From: Diploptera punctata
Lineage: Eukaryota > Arthropoda > Insecta > Blattodea > Blaberidae
Assembly: GCA_030220185.1 (NCBI GenBank)
Contig: JASPKZ010001600.1
Coordinates: 186,001 to 250,000, forward strand
Direction of reading: 5' to 3'
Length of the DNA stretch: 64,000 bases
Positions 25,101 to 37,400 of the stretch are shown here, piece after piece (position 1 is the stretch's first letter; every line of letters begins with the position of its first letter). Under the pieces are notes generated by a model. The model was not told the DNA's origin and searched no databases. It worked only from the letters and a program-made list of their open reading frames with translations. A program made the translations under genes and the position numbers.

Positions 25101-28100
25101 ACATTGAACCCTAAATCAGACTTAATTCAATATAAATTAAAATTATCAAGTCTATTTAGAGAATAAAATAAAAGTGATGTAAACAAATGTGTGTGTTATG
25201 AAAATATAATAGGAAGTAACATTAAGAGGTTCTACTTAATAAATAAATTGAGTCTACCGTCACCTTACCTTATATTTTGTTGTTTCTTGTAAGACATGTT
25301 TCAAAGCATCTCTGCTCCATCATCAGTTGGTATAGACTGTTCATACTTAAGTTGTCAGCCGTGGATCTCTACTCCTGCTCCCTCTTTTTGAGATCCGAAG
25401 AACTTGCATATTAAATTTCTCTCCCTGGAAATATCAAAATTCATGATTCTCTCCTTGTTCTTCTGCATGTAGATTTTTTTCATATGGCGAGTTCATTTGT
25501 GTTTTCTAATTGTTTTAATAATTTGATGTTTACATCTAGACCTATTTTATGTTTTTCTGATCTAAGATGAGCTACTATTTGCTCACCTTAGATCAGAAAA
25601 ACATAAAATAGGCCCAAGATGTAAACACGAAGTTCTAATGGTTAAATTCCTCTTTGTTTTCCCTATGTATATCTTATCACAATCTGCATATTTTTATATG
25701 GTAGTCCTGATTTTTTGCCATCATCAGTCTTTTCATTTTTGTTGGTTTTTATTAGTTTAATTAGGCTATAATCATTCTTTGGTGCTAATCTAATATTGAA
25801 TTATCCAAAATTCTTTTAGAATTTATTGTGTGGATGATATGTGAATTTCCTGTGTTTCTTATGTTTTAGTTTTTCTATCTGAAGAGCAAGACCAATATTT
25901 TATTTAAATTATTAAAACTATTATTAATGTTAATACCTTTTTATTTGTGTACTACTTTTTTTGTGGAATTTGAGTTTTTTCTTCAAATCGAAAACATTTG
26001 TTCAAGGTCTTTTATCAACTAAATAGAAGGGATGATTTCTGTATCTTGTCACTTGTGCTTTTATTCCTCAATTTTTGTTTTTTTGTACTTACTATTTTCC
26101 TTTGCCACTTCAATTATATGTTTTTTCTCTAACTTATAATTTTCTCTGCCAAGGGGTATATTTACCAATCTATGTGCTAGGCTATTGAAGACTGCCATTT
26201 TGTGTGAAATATGGTTAAATCCTTTGATTTAATACAGTTATCTGTGTGTGTATGATTCTTTTCTATGATTTTCTTTTTTTCCTCATTTCTATGTAATTTC
26301 AGATCTAAAAATGGCAATTGTTTGTTTTCTTCGATTTCTATTGTGAATTTGTTTTCTTCGTATGCTCAAGATTGTTAAGACATCTTCTATGTGTTTTTGT
26401 TTAACTATAGGAATAACATCATCTACGTATCCACACCAAAATTTGAACATACCAAGATGTTATTTTGCATTCAAAATTACTCATGAATGAATTTGCAAAA
26501 AAAGGAGATAATGGGTTACCTACCCACTGACAGTCCTGCCTTTTGTGTATATAGAAATTCCATTTATATGTTAAAAACATTTGATTGACGCATAGTTCAG
26601 TTAATTTTAAATATCCTTCTCTTAAATATCCTTCTCTTTGTCAATATTGTTTTTGATTAGCCAGTTGTTCAAAACATTGGAAATTTTGAACAACTGGCTA
26701 AATTAAAAAATTATTGACAAAGAGAGTAGCGAAGAATATTTAAAATTAACAAACTGTGCGTCCATCAAATGTTTTTCACATATAAAGGGAATTTCTATAT
26801 ATACAAAAGGCAGGACTGTCATTAGGTAACGCATTATCTCCTTTTTTGGAAATTTATTCACGAGTAATTATGAATGCAAAATAACATCTTGTTATGTTCA
26901 AATTTTGGTGCTGATACGTGGATGATGTTATTCCTATAGTTAAACAAAAACACATAGAAGATGCCTTAAACTCTTGAATATACAGAAGGAAACATTCAAA
27001 TTCACAACAGAAACCAAAGAGAACAAACAATTACCATTTTTGGTCTGAAATTACATAGAAATGAGGAAAAAAAGAAAGGAGAATTCAGTATTCATAGAAA
27101 AGAATCACACACACAGACAACTATATTAAATCAAAGGATTCAACCATATTTCACACAAAATGGCAGTCTTCAACAGCCTGGCACATAGATTGGTAAATAT
27201 ATCTCTGAGTGGAGGAAATTATAAGTTAGAAAAAGAACATATAATTGAAGTGGCAAAAGAAAATTGTTTTGAGGAGAAAATGATACCCAAAAAGAATTTA
27301 TATGTACAAAAAACAAAAAATGAGGAATAAAAGCACTCCTCAGATAGAAAAACCAAAAGAAAGAAATACAGGAAATTCACATATCACCCATGGGCACATA
27401 TTAAATTCCAAAAGATTTTTGAAAAAATTTAATATCAGATTAGCACTGAAGAATGATTATAGCCGAAATAAACTAATAAAATTAAGTTATGTAGATAGGA
27501 AATAACACTATGAGGTTTTTTAATATTGTATAACTGTAGGCTTTCACGGCCGGCGTCTTGATCCCTATTAGGTTCGTCTTCCGGGCATATAGGCCGTGGT
27601 CCAGTCGTTCTTCTACTCGACGTTTCGTCTACTGCTGCGGTAGACATCTTCAGGAGATACTGCGTGCTCTCTGTGAACTCCTCAACAGTCGGCTGCAGAC
27701 TGGCTGGTCGTTGGAAACTCCCTCCCTATTTATAGGCACGCCCCTGGTGGAGAGGCGGCTTTCTGCGCGGTCTGTGTTGCGCGCTGTTTTGTCCAGGCTG
27801 TCGCTAGCAGAAGTCATAGGCTTCGTTGTCGTATTGTGCAGTGCCGGGATCCAGATTTTGTTTATCTTCATGGTTTCTTCTTTTTTGTTAAAGGAATTTT
27901 TGTGTTTATATATTTCAATGGCTTCTCTGTACAGTCTGGTGTAATAATGTGATGTTTGGGACAATACCTGTGTTTCTTCGAATCTTATTATATGTTCTTG
28001 GTTGTTCATCCAGTGTTCCGCTACGGCTGATTTTTCCTTTTGTTTTAGTCTGCAATGCCTCTTGTGTTCTTGCAATCTTGTGGTAACCATTCTTTTTGTT

Positions 28101-31100
28101 GTGCCAATATAAACCTGTCCACAACTGCAAGGGATGCGATATATACCGGCAGTACTTAACGGATCTCTTGTATCTTTGGCTGGGCGCAGTATATTGCTGA
28201 TTTTTTGTGTTGGCTTGTAGGTTGTAGATATGTTATGTTTATTTAATATTCGACCAATTCTCTCCGTTATTGTCTTGATATATGGTAGGTACACCTTACC
28301 CTTTGCCTCCTCCTTGTTCCCGTTTTCGGATTTGTATTTATTGGGATTTATGGCTCGGCGAAAATCTGTTTTGCTGTATCCATTGGATTGAAATGCTGCT
28401 TGGAGATGAATAATTTCTTCTTGTAGATACTGTGGTTCCGAAATCCAATCTCCTGAAGATGTCTACCGCAGCAGTAGACGAAACGTCGAGTAGAAGAACG
28501 ACTGGACCACGGCCTATATGCCCGGAAGACGAACCTAATAGGGATTTTTTAATATTGTTTATTTTTTATTTCACTTGCCTCATACTTCATAACTCCTAGC
28601 AAACCCAGGGTTTCGTCACATCAATATTGGTAAAAAATTCAAGAAGTTCACATACCATCCTTTAGTATTTGACAAGTTTCAAAAAATCTTCAACAAATTC
28701 AACATTAAATTAGCACCGAAAAATGATTACAGCTTAGGTAATTTAATAAAAACCAACAAAAATGAAAAGATTGAAGACTGCAAAAAATCGGGAATTTATC
28801 AAATTAATTGTAAAGATTGTGAAAAGATATACATAGGAAAAACAAAAAGGAATCTAAATACAAGATTAAAGGAACACCTCAGAAATGTTAAAAATGGAGA
28901 AACCGAAAAATCTGCAATAGCTGCACATGCCTGGTCAGAAAAACATAGAATAGAAACCAAAACAAAATTACTTAAACAATTGGAAAAACCGAAGGAACTC
29001 ACAATTTGGGAAAAAATTTACATATGCAAGAATGAAAATACAACTATGAATTTTGAAATACCCGGTTATAAGGAGAGAGGACTGATTTGGAAGTTCGTCG
29101 GTCAGATGGCGCGGAGGTCAGTCTGCAGGATAGAAGGCAGTCAGACGTCAGTTGTGAACGTGACACAGCATTGAGAATGTCACAAATGATGTGACAAAAC
29201 CCTGGGTTTGCTAGGAGTTATGAAGTATGAGGTAAGTGAAATAAAAAATAAACTAAACTAAAAAAAATCAGGAATATGCTAAATAAAATGTGCAGATTGT
29301 GTTAAGGTATACATAAGGAAATCAAAGAGGAATTTAACCATTAGAACTAAAGAACACATAAGAAATGTAAAAAACAAAAAGGAGAAGTAGAAAAATCTGC
29401 AGTATTACCCGTTTAAGGAGTAAGCGCAGTTGTTGACGGAGGGCACTGCAGTTGTGTTTATGCAGAAATAGACCACGTGACACTGCTATCTATGAGTGCA
29501 AAGGGGAATGGGACGTGGGACGCTGACAGTGTACACTGCCTTATATGACGTCACGTGTACCAACAAACAGAGCTTCCTGATTCTTCCGCCTGCAGAGATA
29601 CTTTGAATGAGTAATAGCTGCTCACATTTGGTCAGATAAACATAAAGTACGTAGATGTAAACACAAAATTATTAAAACAAAAATCTCATCATATGGGAAA
29701 AAATCTACATACAGAAGAATGAGAGAATCATGCATTTTGAAACTCCTGGGGAGAGAAACTTAATAAGCAAGTTCTTTGGACCACAAAAAACAAGGGAGCA
29801 GGAGTCGCGATCCAGAGCCGACAACTTAAGGATTATCAGTCTGTACCAACTAAAGATAAAATAAAGATGCTTTGAAACATGTCTTAACAAAAAACAATGA
29901 AATGTGAGGTAAGATGAAGGCAGACCAAACTTATTTATTAGTAGTACCTCATAAGGTGAATTCCTAATGTGTTTTCATAATAGTAGTGTATATTGAAAAT
30001 AGACTAATCTGTAGATGATCTTCCTTTACAGGAGAAGTAAAATGTTTAATGTTACAACTGTTAAGAGGTGTAGCACATCTTCATGATAACTGGATTTTAC
30101 ATCGGGATTTAAAGACATCTAACTTGTTGCTGAGTAATAAAGGCATTCTTAAAATTGGAGATTTTGGATTAGCAAGAGAGTATGGATCTCCTCTCAAACC
30201 ATATTCTCCTATTGTAGTTACACTCTGGTATCGTGCTCCTGAAGTATTGCTTGGTGCTAGGGTAAGTGTACATAGTTTTTTATATAAAGAATGAATGTTT
30301 AGTATTTTTATTTCAGTGCCTTAAATTCAGTGCTTGGACATACTTTTTTTTTAAAGTTAATGGCAATGAAGCCATGAGCTCTTGTGCATTCCAGTATTTT
30401 TCATGATAGATCCAGCAGGTATTGCAATTTAATATTAATAAAATTTCATCTTACTTTATATTTTGTCTTCTTTTTTATAAAAAGAGAAAGTATGAGGGAA
30501 ATTTTAGTAATATTAAATTATTAATACCTCATAGTGTTACTTCCTACTAAGTTTAAAATGATTTGCAAAGTTTGAAGATCCCACTCTAAAACTTTCTGGT
30601 ATTAGTTTATAATATTACATCTTCCCAAAATTAAAAAAAAAAACATTTTTTTAAAAAGTTTTTTTCACTTCAATTTTTTTAAATTTAAATGTTATATATA
30701 AAATCAATTTGGAATATATTAAACAGTACCAACTAAATTGGAAACACCATCTTGAAAGAATGAGTTCAAATCGGATCCCCAAAGCTGTTTATAATTATAT
30801 ACCAAGAGGACAAAGATCACTGGGCCGTCCTATGAAACGCTGGAGGGAAATTTTCTATAGGATCGTAACAGGCCTTGGCCTAATACTTGGAAGGAAGAAG
30901 AAGAAGATATAAAATCAAGTGGCACATCAAATTAAACCTTGTGAAATTCCTTTTAAATGAGGTGTAAAACAACTCTGTGGAAATTTGAGTTATTCAAGAT
31001 TGAAAATATTAATTCTTCCAGATTTTAAAAATCGATGTCATCAAAACCTATCAAGGTGGAATTTTTCTAAAGATGTTTTCAATTTATGCCTATGAGGAGA

Positions 31101-31365
31101 GTGATGCCTCAAATTTTCATTAAAATCCAAGATGGTCAATTTTAATTCATTTATTTTTTGGATGGTTTGGCATAGAGTGAATTTTTGTAACATTTTCCAA
31201 TTTGAAGGATAGTAATGTCCTAATATTTATTATCTAGAATAACTATTGTTTCTGGAGTTACGTAACTTTTACAATTAAATCTAAACTTTATGGTGGTATT
31301 ATTTTGAAATGAAAACTCCTCTTTGAGACCATAACAGGCCACATGGCCTAATACCTGCATGGATG

Positions 31366-31416
<51 letters not shown>

Positions 31417-34400
31417 GTTATTGTTGTTGTTCTTTATTATTCGCTTTTAAATATCTTAATGATGGACAAATTATATTTGGAAAGAAAAATATACGCCTAG
31501 ACTGGGGTTTGAACCCAGGACCTTTGACTCTCTATGTCAATGCTCTTCCAAGGGAGCTACCTAGGCCTCCAATCCAAACACATATTTTTCTCTTCTACAT
31601 AGTTAATTCCCTAACCCCAAATGCTATGAGCCGTTGCTACGATTTTTGCAAATGGCGGCTTCTTTATTAAGAAGACATTTTATTGGGAATTTAAACATTA
31701 TTAATATAAAATTATGGAATATTCACCTGAAGTTTATTCACCATAATTTTATATTAATTTTGAATAAACCTCAACGGAACACATCATGAATCTTATAAAA
31801 GTTAATTTAAACATTACTTATAAAGCCAGTAGTGCTTCTTTCTTGGAAGAGCATTGACATAGAGAGTCAAAGGTCCTGGGTTCAAACCCTAGTCTAGGTA
31901 TATATTTTTCTTTTCAAAATATTGTCCAGTATTGGAAAGTGTTAATTTAAAATATTACATCAATTGATAGTGTTAAAGGAATCATGTATTCATGACATTC
32001 AATATAGGCCTAACAGTAAATTGGTTTTATGAAACTTACGATGGGAATTACCATTAAGAGACTCATTTTAATTTTATTAAGTAGATTGATTATCTGAGTT
32101 CATGTTGTAAAATCTTGAAAACATGTTCAACAAATACTCTCTAAATGAATTTCATAAATGTTACTCTAAATTCAATTACTGCAAAATAATCATAATATTT
32201 GCCTGTTTATTAGTTACTGTTCATATTCTTGATCATTCAGAAATCCAGTAAATTAATTCTTCTCTGTTTCTTATAGAGATATTCAACTCCAGTTGATGTG
32301 TGGTCCATTGGTTGTATCTTCAGTGAGTTAATTACCATGGAGCCCTTGTTTCAGAGCCAAACTGAAGTTGAACAGATTAACAGAATATTCAGGGTGAGTA
32401 GTTCAGCTTTTAATATAAAACTAAAGAGGAAAATTTTTTAAAAAATTGTTAAAATTTTACAAAAACGTCATGACTGATGGATGATGAATCACATTGGTTA
32501 AAATTATTTATACAGAAAAGAGGAAGCCAAAATAATTATCATATATTAAGTTAATGTGATAGAAATAAATAAATTAATGTAATAAATTAATGAGTCATTT
32601 TAACATCTTACCTCATATTTCATGTTTTTCAAACACGGTAACTATAGTTTTCAAATGATCTTGTCATTCATTTTCAACCGCCATTATGACTACCGGATAT
32701 TCGTTGGAATCTCCCTCTATAATGTTGCCATCTGGTGTTGATTTGACGAACTTTGAGATATCGTTGCCATCTCAAAGTTCGTCAAATCAACACCAGATGG
32801 CAACATTATAGAGGGAGATTCCAACGAATATCCGGTAGTCATAATGGCGGTTGAAAATGAATGACAAGATCATTTGAAAACTATAGTTACCGTGTTTGAA
32901 AAACATGAAATATGAGGTAAGATGTTAAAATGACTCATTAATTTATTAATTAAGAACCTCATAATGTGTTTCCCAATTTTAACTTTGAAAAATTAATGTA
33001 AATTGTGCTAAGCTGAAAGTTTGGAGTTTGCTGGGTGGGCATCCCCAGCAATTATTACAATATAAACACCTAATCTAGTATAACTCAAAAAAAATAATAG
33101 TAAAAGTCCCAACTCAAATGAATACAGACCTCTTAAATAAGGAAAAATTATTCATAATAATAAAGATAAAAATAAACTAAAAACAGAGGCAAAATAATAA
33201 GAGATATTATTAGAAGTTAATGGAAATGTCTGTTCCTTTCTAAACAACTTAATGGCGCAAACATTTTTCTCTCTACTTTTCATCATAATAGCAAACATGC
33301 TTTGAAACATATGTTTTAACTATATGAGGTAAGAAGAATACAGACCAAACTTATTTATTAGAAGTGGGAGTTTACCTGAAACCTAAAATTAAAAAAAAAA
33401 TTCTCTAAGAGTTGCTTTGTATGCTTCATCATAATGTATCTATATATAATACAATTTAACAATCCCAAATCATCAATGTATCATCTGTAAGATGCATTGG
33501 TATTTAATATTTTTAATAAAATAATGGAAAAATGAATAATTAGAAATTAATTATATTATTTTTGGTCTGGACATCTTACCTCAATATTAATGTTGATTTG
33601 TTCTTGGACATGTTTCAAAACAATTCTCTGTTTTATCTTCAGTCTGGGAAAGCTGAAGATAAAACAGAGAATTGTTTTGAAACATGTCCAAGAACAAATC
33701 AACATTAATATTGAGGTAAGATGTCCAGACCAAAAATAATATAATTAAAATAACCTCAAAATATAACTTCCTAAAATTAAATATTAATTAGAAATTAATT
33801 TAATTTGCGTCAAATTATTCAACAATATGCAATAGGTAATAAGTCGCAGTTATGTATGATTTGTTTTCACTGCAGTCTGACACATTTAAATAAGTTAGCA
33901 TAAGAAATTGAATTTCTCCAACATAAGGGTTAACAAAAGAAATATATTCATATAATAAAGTTGGGAAGAAGAGGTAAGAAGAATTCGCGATTCATTTGAT
34001 TCTTATAAAGAAATATATATCCAGTAAACTAGCAAAATCAGACCACTTCTCTTGAGGAATTTGCTTTTCATGTATGACAGACTTCATTAATTAAAACACT
34101 TTAACTTCCTGAGATTTTATCATATTTTAATGTTGTAATTTATTATTTTATTTCCAGTCTCTTGGAACTCCAAATGACAAAATGTGGCCTGGATACAGCC
34201 TACTTCCTGCTATGCTGTCCATAAAAGTACCCAACTACCCTCCTGGAAGGTTATGGAAACAATTCAACAACAAACTTACTTACAATGGCATGCAGCTCCT
34301 TATGAGGTATGTACAACTACTTAAAAATGGCATAAAAACAATGACAGCGCATATTAAAAGATGTTTTAAAACAAACACTCAAACTATTGCATTTCTTAGC

Positions 34401-37400
34401 ATTCAGTACTAAAATATCTTTTTTTGTAAGATAAATTAAACCTCATAGTGATTTATTCCTATAAAAATTCATTTTTTTTTTGTATTTCAGTATCTTGATA
34501 AATCTGATGGTAATTAAATTTTCTATAAGTAGAGACATTTTAAAATATCTGCATTTGTCAGTATATAAGTAACTTCCTTGTATAAGTCACATCCCAATCT
34601 TTGGACTACCACTTACTTACTTACTCACTGGCACTATCGAACCCGAAGGTTCATGGCCGTGCGGACATAAGCTCTCCATACATCCCTATCCTGAGCTTCT
34701 GCTTCCCTCAAATCATAGTTGATGTTGTTCTCCCACCTCATTCTTGGCCTACCAACTGGGCGTTTTCCCTCTGGCTTTCCTACAAGAAGCTTCCATGCAC
34801 GTCTTTCATTCCCCATACGCGCAACATGTCCTGCCCATCACAGTCTACGAGACTTAACTGTTCTTATTATATCTGGCTTCCTATAAAGACCATGTAGTTC
34901 ATTGTTATGTAGTCTTCTCCATTCACCTGTCTGTTCATCTCTCTTTGGTCCAAAAATTTTCCTAAGAACTTTGGACTACCACAATGAAGAAAATTTTATG
35001 ACACATACTAAGGTGTAAAAACACCGTAATTAATTGCATAATTCTCCTCTCTTTAAAATTGTCAATATCATGCTCATGAGCTAATTTTGTTTGAATTTTA
35101 CCTTTCTCTCCATTCCTTGTTAATTTTAGATCTAAAAATGACATTTGTCTATTACTTCATATACAGTTAAATTATTTTTAGTCTGAACATCTTACCTCAA
35201 TATTAATGTTGATTTGTTCTTGATCATATTTTGATTATATCATAATCTTCATCCAGGGTGTGCAACATACACTGCTCAAAAAAATTAGGGGATATTGTAG
35301 AATAACCTATTAAGACTATGTTTTTAGGAACAGTATTAGATGCAATCACTTTCTATTACTCCAAAAGAATGTCAACAAGAGTTTGAAGTCATTACGTAAC
35401 CTCTGTACCACACCAGATGTCAAAGAGATCCTGATTAGGAATATGGCAAACAAACAAAGCAACATTAACATGGGTGAAAATATTTCTTTAGTATGGTGTA
35501 TGGTCTCCTCGAACGGCCAGCACTGCCTCACACCTGTATGGCATTGATGCAATGAGGTTAGCAATGAGTTCTTGGGGGATATGTGGCCACTCTTCCATAA
35601 GAGCAATGTGCAGCTCTGGAACAGTTGTGGGAGGTGCTGGTCTGCCTGCAATGCACCTGCCTAATGCATCCCACACATGCTCAATCGGATTTAAGTCCGG
35701 GGAGGAAGCTGGCCATTGCATACGCTCGATACCCTCCACTTCCAGCATGTCGTCCACCAAGCCAGCTCTGTGGGGTCGTGCATTATCGTCCATAAAAAGA
35801 AAAGAATCACCTATGGCATCAGCATAAGGCACGACAAAAGGTCGGAGAATCTCATCTCTATACTTTACCGCAGTCAAAGTACCACCTTGGATAACGTAGA
35901 GGTGCGTACGTCCACCACTACTGACTCCTGCCTACACCATCAATCCACCGCCACCATATGGGGATCTTTCACGTACAAAAGCTGGATTGTTTCGTGTCCC
36001 TTTTTCTCTCCAGATGAATACACGCCGACTATCACATTCCATGTTGAATCGCGACTCATCAGAAAAAAGAACTGATCTCCATTCAGCATGCCTCCACCCA
36101 CGATGTTCCTCCGCCCAGTTTCTGCGATCTCTACGGTGTTGAGTTAACCTGGTACACACCATGGGCCTACGGGCATAGAGACCACTTCCATGCAGTCGAT
36201 TAGGGACAGTTTGAGTTGACACCCTGCGTCCTGTTGCTGTTTGAAGTGTATTTCGCAGTTGAGTTGCATTCTGCTGTCTATTCCGACGGGCTGTTAACAA
36301 GAGGTAATGGTCATCCCTTGCTGTTGTTGCCCTTGGTCGACCTTGTCCGGCTCTTCTGTGAACAGTATGTTCTTTGAAAATGATTCCAAAGACTGGAAAT
36401 CATGCTTTGAGACACCCCAATGGCTTGTGCCACCTCTTGTTGTGTCTGTCCAGCTTCCATCCTTCCTATGGCCCTCCAAGCCATTGGTTCAGGTAAATCA
36501 CGTTGTCGAGGCATCACTGTCCCTAAGGCAAGTCATTCACTAACTGAAAACTGGACTGGATTCAAAAACAGCAACAAAACATTCACCCCCACACCACCCT
36601 TTCACATCAACAGTACAGACACTGCCCTCTGGTGTGGTACCGCGGTTACGTAACAACTTCAAACTCTTATTTACATTATCTTGGAATAATAGAAAGTGAT
36701 TGCATCTAATACTATTCCAAAAAACATAGTCTTAATAGGTTATTCTACAATATCCCCTAATTTTTTTGAGCAGTGTAAATCTAATCAGTCTGGGCAAGAT
36801 GCTGATGATATAATTGAAACATGTTCAAGAACAAATCAACATTAATATTGAAATAAGATGATCAGACTAAAAATAATTTAATTAAAATAACCGCAAAATA
36901 TCACTTCATAAAATAAAATATTCATATACTGTATTTGTTTATTTCTTGTTTAAAGGTGTTATTTTTTTTAAAAGGGTGAAATGTAGACAATTTTTTTCTC
37001 ATGTAAAAATTCATAAACTTGCAGGTAGATCATAACTAAACATGCTAAAATGACTGTGTGTGGAAGATATTATTTTATTGAATCTCCAATAATATGAACC
37101 CTATTTCACCATCTGGTATGTTAGGGTTTTAGTTACAATACAATTAATTATTTATAGTAATTTAGAGTATGGTTAATTTCTAGCATTACATAATAACGTA
37201 ATATGAACAAATAAATAAATTAATTAACAAACCCAAGAAAAAACTAACTCAAAGTCTCTTAAAAATATGACGGATAAAGTCACACAGCTTTCTATAGCAA
37301 CACTTCTTACATAAAATATTTGACAAAGGCAGTTGAAATCTATTATGGTAATAACCTAATTTTTTAATAAATTCATGTCTTTTGGAATCAAATGCAGGAC

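Larger units (their letters stand above)
27530..28544 (-). mobile_element. Third Penelope-like element with inverted pseudo-LTRs, target duplication and one-sided tail
   Basis: A perfect 14-bp duplication TTTTTTAATATTGT (27516-27529, 28545-28558) bounds 1015 bp. The termini are about 100-bp inverted repeats (CCTATTAGGTTCGTCTTCCG and complement). An about 32-bp unique tail (AACTGTAGGCTTTCACGGCC...) is present at the left end only. Each terminal repeat carries a hammerhead core. The interior encodes the C-terminal RT and GIY-YIG part on the minus strand. It is 5' truncated. Confidence 0.92.
27497..29252 (+). mobile_element. Second Penelope-like element, nested in the palindrome's right arm
   Basis: The tail AGGAAATAACACTATGAGG is at the left only. 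Inverted ends (TTTATTTTTTATTTCACTTG, ATACTTCATAACTCCTAGCA at 28557-28605 with complements at 29205-29252) frame a GIY-YIG region. The third PLE (27530-28544) sits between its tail and left end. Confidence 0.85.
25211..29962. mobile_element. Giant palindromic Penelope-like element with nested insertions
   Basis: Tails AGGAAGTAACATTAAGAGG (left) and its diverged complement (right, about 29944) bound two inverted copies of a PLE RT/endonuclease region. The left arm is 25211-26670 on the minus strand. The right arm is 26690-27490 plus 29262-29962 on the plus strand, meeting at an about 20-bp-arm hairpin near 26679 (TAGCCAGTTGTTCAAAA mirrored). Both arms read the PLE RT motif YVDDVI and the GIY-YIG module through stops. 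The right arm is interrupted at 27491 by another PLE. Confidence 0.85.
35170..36915 (+). mobile_element. PLE-derived foldback element carrying a Tc1 insertion
   Basis: The left arm (TCTTACCTCAATATTAATGT, GGGTGTGCAACATA) and right arm (AATCAGTCTGGGCAAGATGC, CTGATGA at 36802, GAAACATGTTC, tail to 36910) belong to the 22556-22853 family. The Tc1 element separates them at a TA. Confidence 0.85.

Noticed and set aside
35552..36653. Plus-strand frames over the Tc1 element
   Set aside because: They are antisense shadows. The conserved transposase motifs are on the minus strand.
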